This document shows positions 35,170 to 43,487 of a stretch of DNA of 64,000 nt, in pieces. Under the pieces are notes generated by a model. The model saw only the letters and a list, made by a program, of their open reading frames with translations, had not been told where the DNA came from and did no database searches. Every line of letters starts with the position of its first letter. Position 1 is the stretch's first letter. Origin of the DNA: Cyanobacteria bacterium TGS_CYA1 (GTDB taxonomy: Bacteria; Cyanobacteriota; Vampirovibrionia; Obscuribacterales; Obscuribacteraceae). The stretch is from the NCBI GenBank assembly GCA_026129135.1, contig JAHCIQ010000001.1:1-64000 (forward strand), in the 5' to 3' direction. A program made the position numbers and the translations under genes.

Positions 35170-35361
35170 CGCTCTTTCGAATAAAGCGTCAGAATCATTT
35201 GGATTCTTTTTCAATGCTTGCGCAGAGCGCTCCAATATATTTTTAATACTCTCCTGGTCGCCCATTCTACAGGGGTAAATTCCAAGGTCGTCATTTTTGC
35301 TGCCGCCCGACAAAACGAGCAAGCAGGCAAGCAAACAAAGTTTAGATTTAAACCTAGTCAT
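35080..35361 (-). CDS. Short secreted TPR-like protein, possibly truncated
   Basis: 93 residues. Signal-peptide-like start (about 1-19, LCLLACLLVLSGG) with Ser where a lipobox Cys would be. Residues about 36-72 match one TPR unit well (SAQALKKNPNDSDALFERASVL), but the array ends there and the last 25 residues run antisense into the DUF2339 gene by 90 bases. This looks like a truncated descendant of a TPR lipoprotein, or a gene whose 3' end was replaced. The codons of the TPR turn also form the plus-strand terminator. No strong ribosome binding site. Confidence 0.42.
   Translation of the reverse strand: MTRFKSKLCLLACLLVLSGGSKNDDLGIYPCRMGDQESIKNILERSAQALKKNPNDSDALFERASVLVIFEQTLSVFGIDVRCAKQNDTCNNE
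35167..35211 (+). terminator. Terminator of the DUF2339 gene
   Basis: Two stacked hairpins follow the stop: TGACGCT / AGCGTCA, then AGAATC-ATTTG-GATTCT followed by TTTT. The second is a standard intrinsic terminator. It lies within the antisense TPR-like ORF. Confidence 0.75.
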
Positions 35362-35384
35362 TTTGTAGATGATAAAGAGAGTGT

Positions 35385-35414
35385 TTGACCGTGGTTTTTG
35401 GAGAGCTATATAAT
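35385..35414 (+). promoter_or_regulatory. Sigma70-type promoter
   Basis: TTGACC (35385-35390), 18-base spacer, TATAAT (35409-35414). Expected start near 35421, giving a leader of about 22 bases before the ATG at 35443. Confidence 0.65.
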
Positions 35415-35442
35415 AGCAGTTAAGAAATCGGGTTGGTCTATT

Positions 35443-35871
35443 ATGCTCAAAACAATTGCTGCTGTGTTAATTTCGGTACTGTATACAGTGCTATACAATA
35501 ATCTCGTAATCTGTGCAGAACCTAGCGATAAGCCAATGTTGAGTGCCAAGATACTTACTTTCAATCAGAAAAATTTGACAAAGTTGAATGCCAGTAAGAG
35601 TAATCCCTTCATAACAATTTATGATAAGCATATTGTTGTAAGCTGGAATAACAGTAAAACAACCAAAAGTATTCAGCCGTCTGAATTGGCGCTTACATTG
35701 AGCCAGATTCCAGAAAAACATTGGCCTCTTGGGCGAGCGGTAGGCGTTATGTATTGCGGAATTTCAAGCTCGGGTTCTGAGGTGAAAAAATACAGGCAGG
35801 ACGCCTGGAAGTCGGTAGAAACAACATTGAAAGAGATGAAGATCTATTTGAATGCCTGTCCCTGTGCTTAA
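35443..35871 (+). CDS. Hypothetical secreted protein
   Basis: 142 residues from ATG 35443, which follows a good promoter; the longer reading from 35398 would begin within the promoter -10 region. Signal peptide about 1-25 ending ICAE. Residues about 50-135 have the strand-helix order of an ExbD/TolR-like periplasmic domain (NPFITIYDKHIVVSW; PLGRAVGVM), but similarity is faint. Ends with CPCA. The next gene starts 37 bases later and overlaps in the longer reading, so they may be co-transcribed. Confidence 0.62.
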   Translation: MLKTIAAVLISVLYTVLYNNLVICAEPSDKPMLSAKILTFNQKNLTKLNASKSNPFITIYDKHIVVSWNNSKTTKSIQPSELALTLSQIPEKHWPLGRAVGVMYCGISSSGSEVKKYRQDAWKSVETTLKEMKIYLNACPCA

Positions 35872-35908
35872 TTTGTGTTACTATGCGCCTGATTTTAGAG
35901 GTCTAAAC

Positions 35909-36166
35909 ATGTCAAAACGCTCAGAGAATCCAGATGAATTCACGCTGCAAGTCAACAAGGACAAATTGTTTTGTGACGTGCTCAAATATGTTTTGAAGAA
36001 GACTTTAAGCGACGATTGCGTGCCTGTAATTCAGGAGCTCGAAACTGCGTTTTATGAACGCTGGGCGGCTCTGGAAGCCGGAGATGAAAAGAAGAGTGAG
36101 AGTTTAGAGCAAGTGGAGCGTAAGCTCGTCGAGAAGCTTTTAACGATGGGCACGCAGACGCGCTAA
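35909..36166 (+). CDS. Small hypothetical cytoplasmic protein
   Basis: 85 residues from ATG 35909, supported by AGAGGT 6 bases upstream; a longer reading to 35852 overlaps the previous gene. Mostly helical and charged, with KLFCDVLKYVLKKTL and a Glu-rich C-terminal half (EAGDEKKSESLEQVERKL). No family recognised. It lies 6 bases upstream of the bestrophin gene, so it may be its co-expressed partner. Confidence 0.65.
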   Translation: MSKRSENPDEFTLQVNKDKLFCDVLKYVLKKTLSDDCVPVIQELETAFYERWAALEAGDEKKSESLEQVERKLVEKLLTMGTQTR

Positions 36167-36172
36167 CCTTTT

Positions 36173-37168
36173 ATGTATATTCGACGTAACTTGCCGACAT
36201 CTGTCATTTTATGGTTTTGTGCAAAGCATCTTGCATTTTTCATTTTGCTAAGCAGTATTGTCTTCTTCATGTACGAAATGCTCGACTGGAAATGGGTAGG
36301 CATCCCATTCTTGCCTGTTGGAACTATTGGTACTGCTGTTGCATTCTATGTCGGCTTCAAAAATAACAGCTCATATGAGCGCCTCTGGGAAGCGCGCAAA
36401 ATCTGGGGATCGATAACAAATAATTGTCGATCGTTTGGGATGTTGGTTTCGTCTACAAGTCTGCTCGAAAAAGAAACAATCCGTGCTTTACTGGAACGTC
36501 AAATGGCATGGTGCAATGTTCTACGCATTCAACTACGCAGCGTATCTAACCGATGGAGTCCAGGCTGGGTGCCGCGCGAAGTCGCGCTAGTAATGATTAA
36601 GAATGGAAGACCAGCGGCAGAAACTGAAAAGGTCGAATTTTATACAGATCGTTTGTTAACCGAAGCAGACCGCGAATCCATAAATGGCAAAGGCAATCAA
36701 GCAAGCGAAATCTTGAGATTGCAGGTGCGCGACATCACAGCGCTTGAAGAAAACAAAACACTTCCCGAGTTCGAATGTGACCGCTTGCAAAAAATATTGA
36801 TAAATTGCGTCGATATGCAGGGTGCATCCGAGCGAATCAAAAATTTTCCATTTCCCAGGCAGTACGCGTACTTCAGCTCGGTATTCGTCTGGATATTTGT
36901 CTGTTTGCTGCCATTCAGTTTGATTCACGAACTGGGAAAAAATAGTCACGAGCTTACATGGCTTGTTATTCCGTGCAGTACGCTAATCTCGTGGATATTT
37001 TTGACCATGGAACAAGTTGGCGACACCAGTGAAGATCCTTTTGAAAACGGCGTCAACGACGTGCCCCTCACTTCGATTTGTCGTAATATAGAAATTGAGT
37101 TGTTGGAAATGATCGGCGAAATAAATCTTCCCGAGCGCATCAAACCTATCGAAGATATTTTGATGTAA
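36173..37168 (+). CDS. Bestrophin-family channel protein
   Basis: 331 residues. Bacterial bestrophins are pentameric membrane channels, cation-selective in Klebsiella. Transmembrane helices near 15-35, 42-60, 228-250 and 262-282; family segments FYVGFKNNSSYERLWEARKIWG near 60-80 and the C-terminal DPFENGVNDVPLTSICRNIE near 288-307, both highly characteristic. Inner membrane. Ion selectivity is not predictable here. Part of a probable operon with the small protein upstream (6 bases) and the lipoprotein downstream (start 14 bases after the stop). Confidence 0.92.
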   Translation: MYIRRNLPTSVILWFCAKHLAFFILLSSIVFFMYEMLDWKWVGIPFLPVGTIGTAVAFYVGFKNNSSYERLWEARKIWGSITNNCRSFGMLVSSTSLLEKETIRALLERQMAWCNVLRIQLRSVSNRWSPGWVPREVALVMIKNGRPAAETEKVEFYTDRLLTEADRESINGKGNQASEILRLQVRDITALEENKTLPEFECDRLQKILINCVDMQGASERIKNFPFPRQYAYFSSVFVWIFVCLLPFSLIHELGKNSHELTWLVIPCSTLISWIFLTMEQVGDTSEDPFENGVNDVPLTSICRNIEIELLEMIGEINLPERIKPIEDILM

Positions 37169-37182
37169 CGGAGGTGATCCGT

Positions 37183-38274
37183 ATGAAATCGTGGACCTGG
37201 ATTTTGGTTCTTCCAAGCATTTGCTTGATTGTGACTGCGTGTACAAGCAAGATTTCATCGTCTAAAAATGCACCTAGTGAATCGAAGCTTCCTTCACCTT
37301 CGCAAAAAATGATTGACGATGTTCTTGGTAATTTGAAGACAATCCGAATCCTTGATTGGAGAATGGATAAGGATGGAAATTTGGTTGGAAAGTGGGGTGG
37401 CGAGATCAAAGGAACCAAAGAAGAGTCCATAATTTTTGAATCTTCCGAGCCTATTGTCTGGTCTCAATTGCCGCGGGCGCTTCGTATTGATGAAGATGCG
37501 AATTTGAAAAAACAGGATTACAACATATGTTTGGGATCTGAAAGTCAAGTGCCTACACTTGAGCTGACTCAAAAAAACGGTCAAGTAAGTTATTGGGGAG
37601 TAGCTAATGTTGGAGTGTTAAGGTGTAAGGAATGGCGTTGCGATGCGAGTATCAAAAATCCATTTTCATTTGCTGTATGGCTGGCTCGACACGGCGTGAC
37701 TGAACCTGCCATTGATGCAAAAAGATCAGTGGACTACGCGATTTATGAATACGAAAAAGAGAAAAACAGTTTTGATCAATTTATGTTGAATATGCCGAAA
37801 TCACTCCGTTCGTTTCTCGGCACCATCAATCGTTTGGAGGCTACTCCATCTTTAGAAGTTATGTCAGAGACCTATGGAAAAATCCCAGAGGAGAAGCGAT
37901 TGCAGTTAGCGAAGTTGGCTCTGAGCAATGAGTTTCCTCGCGAGTCGGAGCAGATCGCAGTTCTTTTGGAGTGGAAAGGAAAATTTTTAATTGATTGGGC
38001 AGGCGGATATCAGTCTTTCCCGACGGATCTACTTATGGAGTATGAACCAAGTCAGGTAATGTCGGTGGTTAATTCATCGAGGCTTACAACGGCACAATGG
38101 ATCGGACTCTGTCGGTATTTTTCTTCATACGGTTTAAGTCAAAAATTTCCATCTGGATATAAGACACTGGACAGGAAACTTCAGCAACGGATAATTAAAG
38201 AAGTTCGTTCCACTGGACGAAATGACTACGATGTTGATAAATTCAATAATGCACTGAAAAATTGGAAATCGTAA
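37183..38274 (+). CDS. Hypothetical lipoprotein
   Basis: 363 residues from ATG 37183, set by an ideal GGAGGTGA 5 bases upstream; a GTG at 37174 overlaps that site. Signal peptide with lipobox VTAC (Cys about 20), then a Ser/Pro linker. Residues about 45-190 form a beta-rich domain with Trp and several Cys; about 200-340 are helical. No family recognised. Probably anchored to a membrane on the outside of the cytoplasm. Codon usage and AT content look a little lower in GC than the core genes. Confidence 0.68.
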   Translation: MKSWTWILVLPSICLIVTACTSKISSSKNAPSESKLPSPSQKMIDDVLGNLKTIRILDWRMDKDGNLVGKWGGEIKGTKEESIIFESSEPIVWSQLPRALRIDEDANLKKQDYNICLGSESQVPTLELTQKNGQVSYWGVANVGVLRCKEWRCDASIKNPFSFAVWLARHGVTEPAIDAKRSVDYAIYEYEKEKNSFDQFMLNMPKSLRSFLGTINRLEATPSLEVMSETYGKIPEEKRLQLAKLALSNEFPRESEQIAVLLEWKGKFLIDWAGGYQSFPTDLLMEYEPSQVMSVVNSSRLTTAQWIGLCRYFSSYGLSQKFPSGYKTLDRKLQQRIIKEVRSTGRNDYDVDKFNNALKNWKS

Positions 38275-38280
38275 ATTCAA

Positions 38281-39309
38281 TTACTTCAAAAGTTTATACA
38301 TCTGATCGCTCGATAACTCGCGGCCTGGTATTACATGCGCTTCTTCGTGTCTAAAAATGTAATTGGCATCTTCTATCACGGTTTGCTGACGCAGAAAATA
38401 ATTGTGCGTGACTGGATAATTCATCTCGAATGACAGCTCGAATTCAAAAGATGCAAAAGGCACCACTTTAGTGGTATCAACAAAAATGATTGAGGGGTGG
38501 ATATCTTTGCGCGGAGGACCTGAGCGTCCAAGACGTAGCTTGCGGTTCTTCCATTGCGAAACATACAAAATAAAGTCGACAGTGTTGAAATGACAATGCG
38601 TGCGGCGAGCAAGCTCTGCAATGCGCGGCATCATCTCGCCGTCGAATACGGTAAAGTCCAGATCGGGTGCCGCTAAAATTACTTCGTTGAATGCCTGGAA
38701 TGGTTCATGATCCGATTGGCTAAAAAAGCATTCGACCGCTTTTTCAAGGACTCTGCATCCCATCGAGATTGTCACCAGATTGAGCTTGTCGGCAAAAGCC
38801 CGGGCGTCCTCTTCATTGTCGAACGCTTGTTCTAGAAAGGCTTTCAATTCGAGCAAAAAGGCGCAAAAGTCCTTGCCAGCAGTATTTGCTGCTTCAAGGT
38901 CTAGATCGTAATCCTGCGTTTTTGGAGAAGTAGCCCAGGAAAAAGCAACTATATGTCCAATGTTCGAGCCTGGTTTGGAAACATAATTGCGTTCCAGAAC
39001 CCCCACAGTTTTCTTGAGTTGGTCGAATGAGTGTTTGTATCCGTGAATGAAAAAGAGGATTTCTTTGCCGCTTTCGACCATTTCGTCATACAATTCGCGA
39101 AAAAGGCGTGCATATCCTCCCAGCTCCCTTTTATGTGCGGTGAGGCAGGTGTCGTAAGTGCAATGGAAGTCTTGACCCCAGAGTGCCGTAATGTCGCCGG
39201 GGGCGGGCATTACGCCAAAGCGCATAGGTCCAAATGCGCTGCCTGTATTCGATAAATGACCCTCGTTTACCGCTCGATCAGTCATCAAAAAGTGGTTATA
39301 CTTGCTCAT
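38281..39309 (-). CDS. Alpha/beta hydrolase (DUF900-type)
   Basis: 342 residues without a signal peptide. Alpha/beta-hydrolase core about 80-240: oxyanion HG motif in FFIHGYKHSF (89-90), nucleophile elbow TISMGCR with Ser182, and an acidic APDLD near 217-221. The C-terminal catalytic His is likely in the HNYFLR region. This fits DUF900-type serine hydrolases, whose substrates are largely unknown. Nothing nearby gives a pathway. TAAAAT lies 8 nt before the ATG and no ribosome binding site is seen. Confidence 0.83.
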   Translation of the reverse strand: MSKYNHFLMTDRAVNEGHLSNTGSAFGPMRFGVMPAPGDITALWGQDFHCTYDTCLTAHKRELGGYARLFRELYDEMVESGKEILFFIHGYKHSFDQLKKTVGVLERNYVSKPGSNIGHIVAFSWATSPKTQDYDLDLEAANTAGKDFCAFLLELKAFLEQAFDNEEDARAFADKLNLVTISMGCRVLEKAVECFFSQSDHEPFQAFNEVILAAPDLDFTVFDGEMMPRIAELARRTHCHFNTVDFILYVSQWKNRKLRLGRSGPPRKDIHPSIIFVDTTKVVPFASFEFELSFEMNYPVTHNYFLRQQTVIEDANYIFRHEEAHVIPGRELSSDQMYKLLK

Positions 39310-39361
39310 CTATTGAAATTTTACCGCCTAATGGCACGTTTTGCTTAAAATAGGAAAATCG

Positions 39362-40066
39362 ATGAAATTTAAAAAGACTTTGCTCGCAGTCACTATTTTG
39401 ACATCAAGTTTATTTCTCATTCCTGAGGCAAGTTTTGCCGAGCAGGACAAACCAGGTGTGCTTTCGCCCGCCAGTCAGAAATATTTTAAAGACGTGGTAG
39501 CGGCAAATAAGAAAGCATGGCTCGAGCGACCCCATAAACACGCATCATCTGGGCATCTGGTTACAACGGTCGGTGTGCAAGTTGATGCTGCTGGAAATCC
39601 GAAATGTTCGGTTTATGAGTCTTCTGGCGACAAAGAATATGATAACTTCGCTCTTCAAGTCTGCAAGGAAACCAAGCTTGGTGTGCCGCCCGAGACCTGG
39701 AATTTAGATACTACAATTGGTGTGGTTTTTTCGTCGCGAGTTAAAACCCAGGCTACACAGGAAAAATATCGTGACACCAATTTTGTTGACACTGTAAAAA
39801 CTGCGTCGTCGATTCGTTGGGCAGCAACTGCGCTACCAGCTGAATACAAGGGAAAAAGTCTGGTGGCGATAGTAAGCTCGACAGTGAGCGAGAAAGGTGT
39901 TGCATCGTATGAGCTCAAAACACCATCTGGAAATGCGCAATACGATAAATTTGTGCTTGATCTCTGCAACAAAACTTTCATTCCTACCCCGCCTTCTTAC
40001 TGGGATAATGCCGAAACCGTTGAACTGATGTACTCTTCGAAAGAGGCAGGCTCTTCATTGAAATGA
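39362..40066 (+). CDS. Secreted protein with two TonB-C-like domains
   Basis: 234 residues from ATG 39362 (AGGAAAATCG upstream). Signal peptide about 1-26 (cleavage near SFAE). Two repeats, about 55-125 and 145-225, each follow the TonB C-terminal strand-helix-strand pattern (VGVQVDAAGNPKCSVYESSGDKEYDNFAL; VSSTVSEKGVASYELKTPSGNAQYDKF) with one Cys pair per repeat (KCSV...QVCK). No membrane anchor other than the signal peptide, so it is not an energy transducer of the usual kind. Its TGA overlaps the ATG of the WG-repeat gene. Confidence 0.75.
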   Translation: MKFKKTLLAVTILTSSLFLIPEASFAEQDKPGVLSPASQKYFKDVVAANKKAWLERPHKHASSGHLVTTVGVQVDAAGNPKCSVYESSGDKEYDNFALQVCKETKLGVPPETWNLDTTIGVVFSSRVKTQATQEKYRDTNFVDTVKTASSIRWAATALPAEYKGKSLVAIVSSTVSEKGVASYELKTPSGNAQYDKFVLDLCNKTFIPTPPSYWDNAETVELMYSSKEAGSSLK

Positions 40067-41268
40067 AGAAACTGATTCTAGCTTTAGCGCTTTCGCTTAG
40101 CTCGGTTGTGAGCGTGGAAGCCTGTCCTCCATTAAGTACTTATATTGCCGAACGTGAAAAGCTTGTGAATCTGCTCGGACCGATAGATGAAAGAGGAGAC
40201 TACATCGTTTTTGAGTTCGACAGAAACGGAAATGAAATTTCGAAGACCTTTACGAATAACTGCTGGAAAGACCGTAAAATCCCCGAGTTGGAAGGGAATC
40301 AACTTCAGGTTTTTCAGCCAGAAAAGAAAAAAATTCAAGTTTGCTGTTGTTGTGGAGAAAAGCATTTAAAGACAGTAACTCTACCACTACACGGATACAG
40401 GAATTCCGCCGGAAAAATTGTTATCAAACCAGTATTTTTGCAAGCAGAAGAATTTTTTGAAGGGCGTGCAGCGGTCAGCGACAGTCGCGATCGGATCGAT
40501 CACCGTTGGCATTTCATTGACGAACAAGGCAAAAGAACGAGTAAAGACTACGAAAGTGTGTCTCATTATTCTGATGGGCTTTGTGCAGTTCAGGTTCGTG
40601 ATAAGGAATGGATTTACATCGATAAGGATGGTAAGCAAGCATTCAATGAAAACTTTGAGATTGCCGAAGATTTTTCTGATGGAATGGCAAGTGTTTTTGT
40701 TGGAACAGAAAGTAAAGTCATATCAAAGACTGGCGCAGCGGCATTTGTCTGTGGAGAAAAGAAAGTCGGTAAATTTGAGCATGGACTGGCTAGTTTTCAA
40801 ATCGCGCCCCAGCATGGACATCGTGCGCCGTCTGGGGTGATCGATAAAACTGGCAAAATAATTCTTGAAGCGAAGTTTGACTACTTGCGGTTTCTTGCCG
40901 ACGGGAAAATTGAAGCCGTTAATACAAACTACGATTGTTTGATTGAAAAGTATTTGCTTTTAGCCATGTATGTGAGCGAATTTCATTATAGAAAGCACAA
41001 TGAAGAAAAAAATTGGAAGTTGCCCGCACCAAAGAATGTCGACTCTGCTCTAATTCAGTTGGAAGAAATTTTCACTGAGAATTTTAAGCTGAAGTTTTCT
41101 TCTTTAAATCAAGAAGAGCTGAGACAATGTCTTCCGAATTTTCACAATTTTTTCTCAGAATCATGGGAGCTTGAAAAGGGTAAAAATCCCATGCTGACTT
41201 CATATTTTAAGTCTCGAGGCATTGTTGAGCCATATAGGATGATCGATGAAATCTTTGAGCAATATTAG
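40063..41268 (+). CDS. Secreted WG-repeat protein with Cys cluster
   Basis: 401 residues. Signal peptide about 1-20, with VEAC suggesting a possible lipid anchor at Cys21. A CCCCGEKH cluster at about 94-101 could bind a metal. WG-type beta repeats cover about 110-290 (units around AGKIVIKPVF, EGRAAVSDS, FIDEQGK, FSDGLCAVQV, YIDKDGKQ, DGMASVFV, VIDKTGKIILEAKFD). A helical C-terminal 110 residues is unassigned. WG proteins act mostly as binding scaffolds. Coupled to the TonB-C-like gene (ATGA overlap). The TPR-free architecture is distinctive. Confidence 0.78.
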   Translation: MKKLILALALSLSSVVSVEACPPLSTYIAEREKLVNLLGPIDERGDYIVFEFDRNGNEISKTFTNNCWKDRKIPELEGNQLQVFQPEKKKIQVCCCCGEKHLKTVTLPLHGYRNSAGKIVIKPVFLQAEEFFEGRAAVSDSRDRIDHRWHFIDEQGKRTSKDYESVSHYSDGLCAVQVRDKEWIYIDKDGKQAFNENFEIAEDFSDGMASVFVGTESKVISKTGAAAFVCGEKKVGKFEHGLASFQIAPQHGHRAPSGVIDKTGKIILEAKFDYLRFLADGKIEAVNTNYDCLIEKYLLLAMYVSEFHYRKHNEEKNWKLPAPKNVDSALIQLEEIFTENFKLKFSSLNQEELRQCLPNFHNFFSESWELEKGKNPMLTSYFKSRGIVEPYRMIDEIFEQY

Positions 41269-41329
41269 AAGAGGATTCAATCTGGAAATAGTATCTCCAC
41301 TGTTGATATGCATTAAAAACTTTTGTGAA

Positions 41330-41758
41330 ATGAAAAACCTCTACAAGATTTTGAGAGTTGCACCTAGTGCGGATATGCAAGTAATTTTTTATGCTTACCG
41401 TACCCTGAAAGAAATTTATGGACCGGAAAATCTTGTAACAGGAAATGCTGCTGTATATGCCGAAATTATCGAGGCATATTCGCTTTTAAGCGATTTGGAA
41501 AAAAAGATTGCTTATGACAAAGACTTTGCTGACCAAATAATCGATCAAAATCCTGATTCCTTTTATCAAATACTTCAAGTGGATAAAAAAGCAGATTCTA
41601 AGATTATCCGCTATGCGTACAGGTATTTGGCGTCTCTTCATCATCCCGAAAATATCGAATCAGGCGACAGTGAGAAGTTCCGTATTTTGACCGAAGCCTG
41701 GCGAGTTCTGTCCGATGAGAAAAAGCGCGCAGAATACGACAAAGGTTTGTCTCATTGA
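41330..41758 (+). CDS. Tandem degenerate J-domain protein
   Basis: 142 residues from ATG 41330 (MKNLYKILRV). Two J-like domains, about 3-68 and 76-140, each with helix I YKILxV / YQILQV, helix II YAYR, the C-terminal EAYSLLSD / EAWRVLSD and AYDK / EYDK signatures. The HPD motif that triggers Hsp70 ATPase is missing: the positions read GPE in the first and HPE in the second. It therefore may bind Hsp70 or other partners without stimulating it. No signal peptide or membrane segment. The start overlaps no ribosome binding site of note. Downstream of the WG-repeat gene by 61 bases. Confidence 0.82.
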   Translation: MKNLYKILRVAPSADMQVIFYAYRTLKEIYGPENLVTGNAAVYAEIIEAYSLLSDLEKKIAYDKDFADQIIDQNPDSFYQILQVDKKADSKIIRYAYRYLASLHHPENIESGDSEKFRILTEAWRVLSDEKKRAEYDKGLSH

Positions 41759-41759
41759 G

Positions 41760-41765
41760 TATAAT
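41760..41765 (+). promoter_or_regulatory. -10 hexamer before a probable leaderless gene
   Basis: Perfect TATAAT, 6 nt before the ATG at 41772, which has no Shine-Dalgarno. The hexamer overlaps the last bases of the upstream J-domain gene. Confidence 0.5.
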
Positions 41766-41771
41766 CAACGA

Positions 41772-42485
41772 ATGATTAACCCGCTGAAAACCCTGGCACC
41801 CCTTGTTATCGCGCTTCTTCCACTTTCGGTTTTTGCGAGTGAAATCAAGATTGATTCGATGACCGGACCCACCGGGGTCAAGTATCATTTTTACGATAAG
41901 GGCGAGCTTGCATTCGGCTGGGAAACAAAGCGTCCAGTCAAAAACGATCCTAAAATCAAATTCTGTATTCCTGCAGCCTTTACCACTACTACTGATACCA
42001 TTGTCGGAATATACTCTTACAAAGGTAATGTGTATAACGCGCGTGCAATATCTAAATCCATTGGTGGAACTATTTTGATAGAAGGCGGCAAGTTCGAGAT
42101 TTTTCCAAATGACAAAGGAGCGAAATTCACTTCTGAATTTATTGCATCTTTGAGAGACCGCAGAGCGTCGTTGTTTCAACAGTATCAGTTAGTTCAGAAT
42201 AGAACCGCAGCAACATTCAAAGACAAAAAGAAATTTCAAATGCGCGCTATCGTCAAATTTACTGACGGTAGAGAAGGTGTTGTAGAGAGCTTTAAGGCGA
42301 TTGATTTTAAAACTTTCAACGAAGATCTTGTGGCACTTGGTGTGCAAGATGCGCTTTATACAGACATGGGCGCTTGGGATGAAGGTTGGTACCGCCACCC
42401 GGTAACTGAAAAAGTGGTGGCAATTGGAAACGACAGATCCAAAACGAATAAGCAGACAAATTGGGCTATATTCTATCAAAAATGA
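41772..42485 (+). CDS. Hypothetical secreted protein, phosphodiester-glycosidase-like in outline
   Basis: 237 residues from ATG 41772, chosen because it opens with a clean signal peptide (about 1-22, cleavage near VFAS) and is preceded by TATAAT. Residues about 55-230 follow the outline of NAGPA-type phosphodiester glycosidases: AAFTTTTDTIVGIYSYKGNVYNA, then IGGTILIEGGKFEI, then DALYTDMGAWDEGWYR in the place of the family ALNLDGG segment. Similarity is remote and catalytic residues are not clearly kept. Ends in FYQK just before a hairpin. Confidence 0.6.
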   Translation: MINPLKTLAPLVIALLPLSVFASEIKIDSMTGPTGVKYHFYDKGELAFGWETKRPVKNDPKIKFCIPAAFTTTTDTIVGIYSYKGNVYNARAISKSIGGTILIEGGKFEIFPNDKGAKFTSEFIASLRDRRASLFQQYQLVQNRTAATFKDKKKFQMRAIVKFTDGREGVVESFKAIDFKTFNEDLVALGVQDALYTDMGAWDEGWYRHPVTEKVVAIGNDRSKTNKQTNWAIFYQK

Positions 42486-42517
42486 ATGGACCCAACCGCG
42501 AGGTGGTCAGGTCCATT
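42474..42517 (-). terminator. Terminator of the secreted-paralogue operon
   Basis: Stem AATGGACC / GGTCCATT with an inner ACC/GGT pairing. On the minus strand it is followed by TCATTTTTGA. It lies about 50 bases beyond the minus-strand stop at 42565 and also just past the plus-strand stop at 42485. Confidence 0.55.
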
Positions 42518-42564
42518 CTGGCTCGATCTGTAACAGCGAGCATTTTAGAGTTCGGGCACTGAGA

Positions 42565-43473
42565 TTACATCTCGATGTCTACTCTGTACGCTGCTACCAG
42601 GTCGGGTCTGGCTTGCAACACGGCAACTTCCGCTTTGCGTGCGCCGATACCGATAAAGGCTGGCTCGCGCGATTCGGATTTTGGATCTGCCGGTATACAT
42701 TCTGAAAGAACCAATTTTGGTGCTTCCGTAGCGATGCAAGTGGCTGCTACCACATCTTTCAGCACAAGCACTCCGCCGTCAGGCAGATATGCTTTTTCGA
42801 AACTGATGAAACGATCTTTGTTGTTTCTGAAGTTGCGAATGGTGCCTTCCATTGTGGTTCGCGCGGGAAGCGCATATCCTTCCAGCACTACATCGCGGTC
42901 AAGTACAGCGACCACTTGAAATGGATCGCTTTTGTTGACTGCTAGTGTTCCTTCTGCAAGCCTGAACGGGAGCTTATTATAGTCGGCTACCATAACATCT
43001 TTTTCTACCACCTCTACTCCGGCTTTGAGTGGGTGATTTTGCTTGAGCGAATCAAGATAAGCTGCTACATCGTTTTCACGCGACAAACATGCTTTAATAG
43101 AATTCGCCCAGCTGTTTGCAAGCGCTTCGGCAGACATCCCTTTCTCAGCGGCACTTTGTGCATCGGCAGTGGTTATATAATAGCCACCGAGTTTGATGAC
43201 GATAGCACCGTTTTCACGTTCGACTGATACTGCACCTGGTGTTTTGTCGGCACTGCGCACAAGAGCGTTGTCGAAGTTATCCTGGGCTTGCCATGCGCGT
43301 TTCTGCGCTGTGAACCCGCCTGCGTCACCGGTAATTGCAAACATTGGCTCGCCTCTAAAGGTGACCGATTCGCCCTGGTTGAATCCAGCAAATGCAGGTC
43401 CAGCGGAGACGAAGCCTGCTACAGCTGCAATTGTCAAAAACATTGACATTTTATTTCTGATACTTACTGTCAT
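42565..43473 (-). CDS. Secreted protein, paralogue A
   Basis: 302 residues; AAGGAGGTAAAGTC gives an ideal start. Signal peptide about 1-29 (GPAFAG). Residues about 50-140 share a domain with the gene upstream: FDNALVR...VIKLGGYYITTADAQSAAEKGMS...ANSIKACLS. A beta-rich second half (about 165-255) has PARTTMEGTI and DRFISFEKAYLPDG elements, similar to VirB10-like barrels only in outline. The C-terminus is specific. No named family. Start lies 14 bases after the stop of paralogue B, so both are in one operon. Confidence 0.72.
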   Translation of the reverse strand: MTVSIRNKMSMFLTIAAVAGFVSAGPAFAGFNQGESVTFRGEPMFAITGDAGGFTAQKRAWQAQDNFDNALVRSADKTPGAVSVERENGAIVIKLGGYYITTADAQSAAEKGMSAEALANSWANSIKACLSRENDVAAYLDSLKQNHPLKAGVEVVEKDVMVADYNKLPFRLAEGTLAVNKSDPFQVVAVLDRDVVLEGYALPARTTMEGTIRNFRNNKDRFISFEKAYLPDGGVLVLKDVVAATCIATEAPKLVLSECIPADPKSESREPAFIGIGARKAEVAVLQARPDLVAAYRVDIEM

Positions 43474-43487
43474 GACTTTACCTCCTT

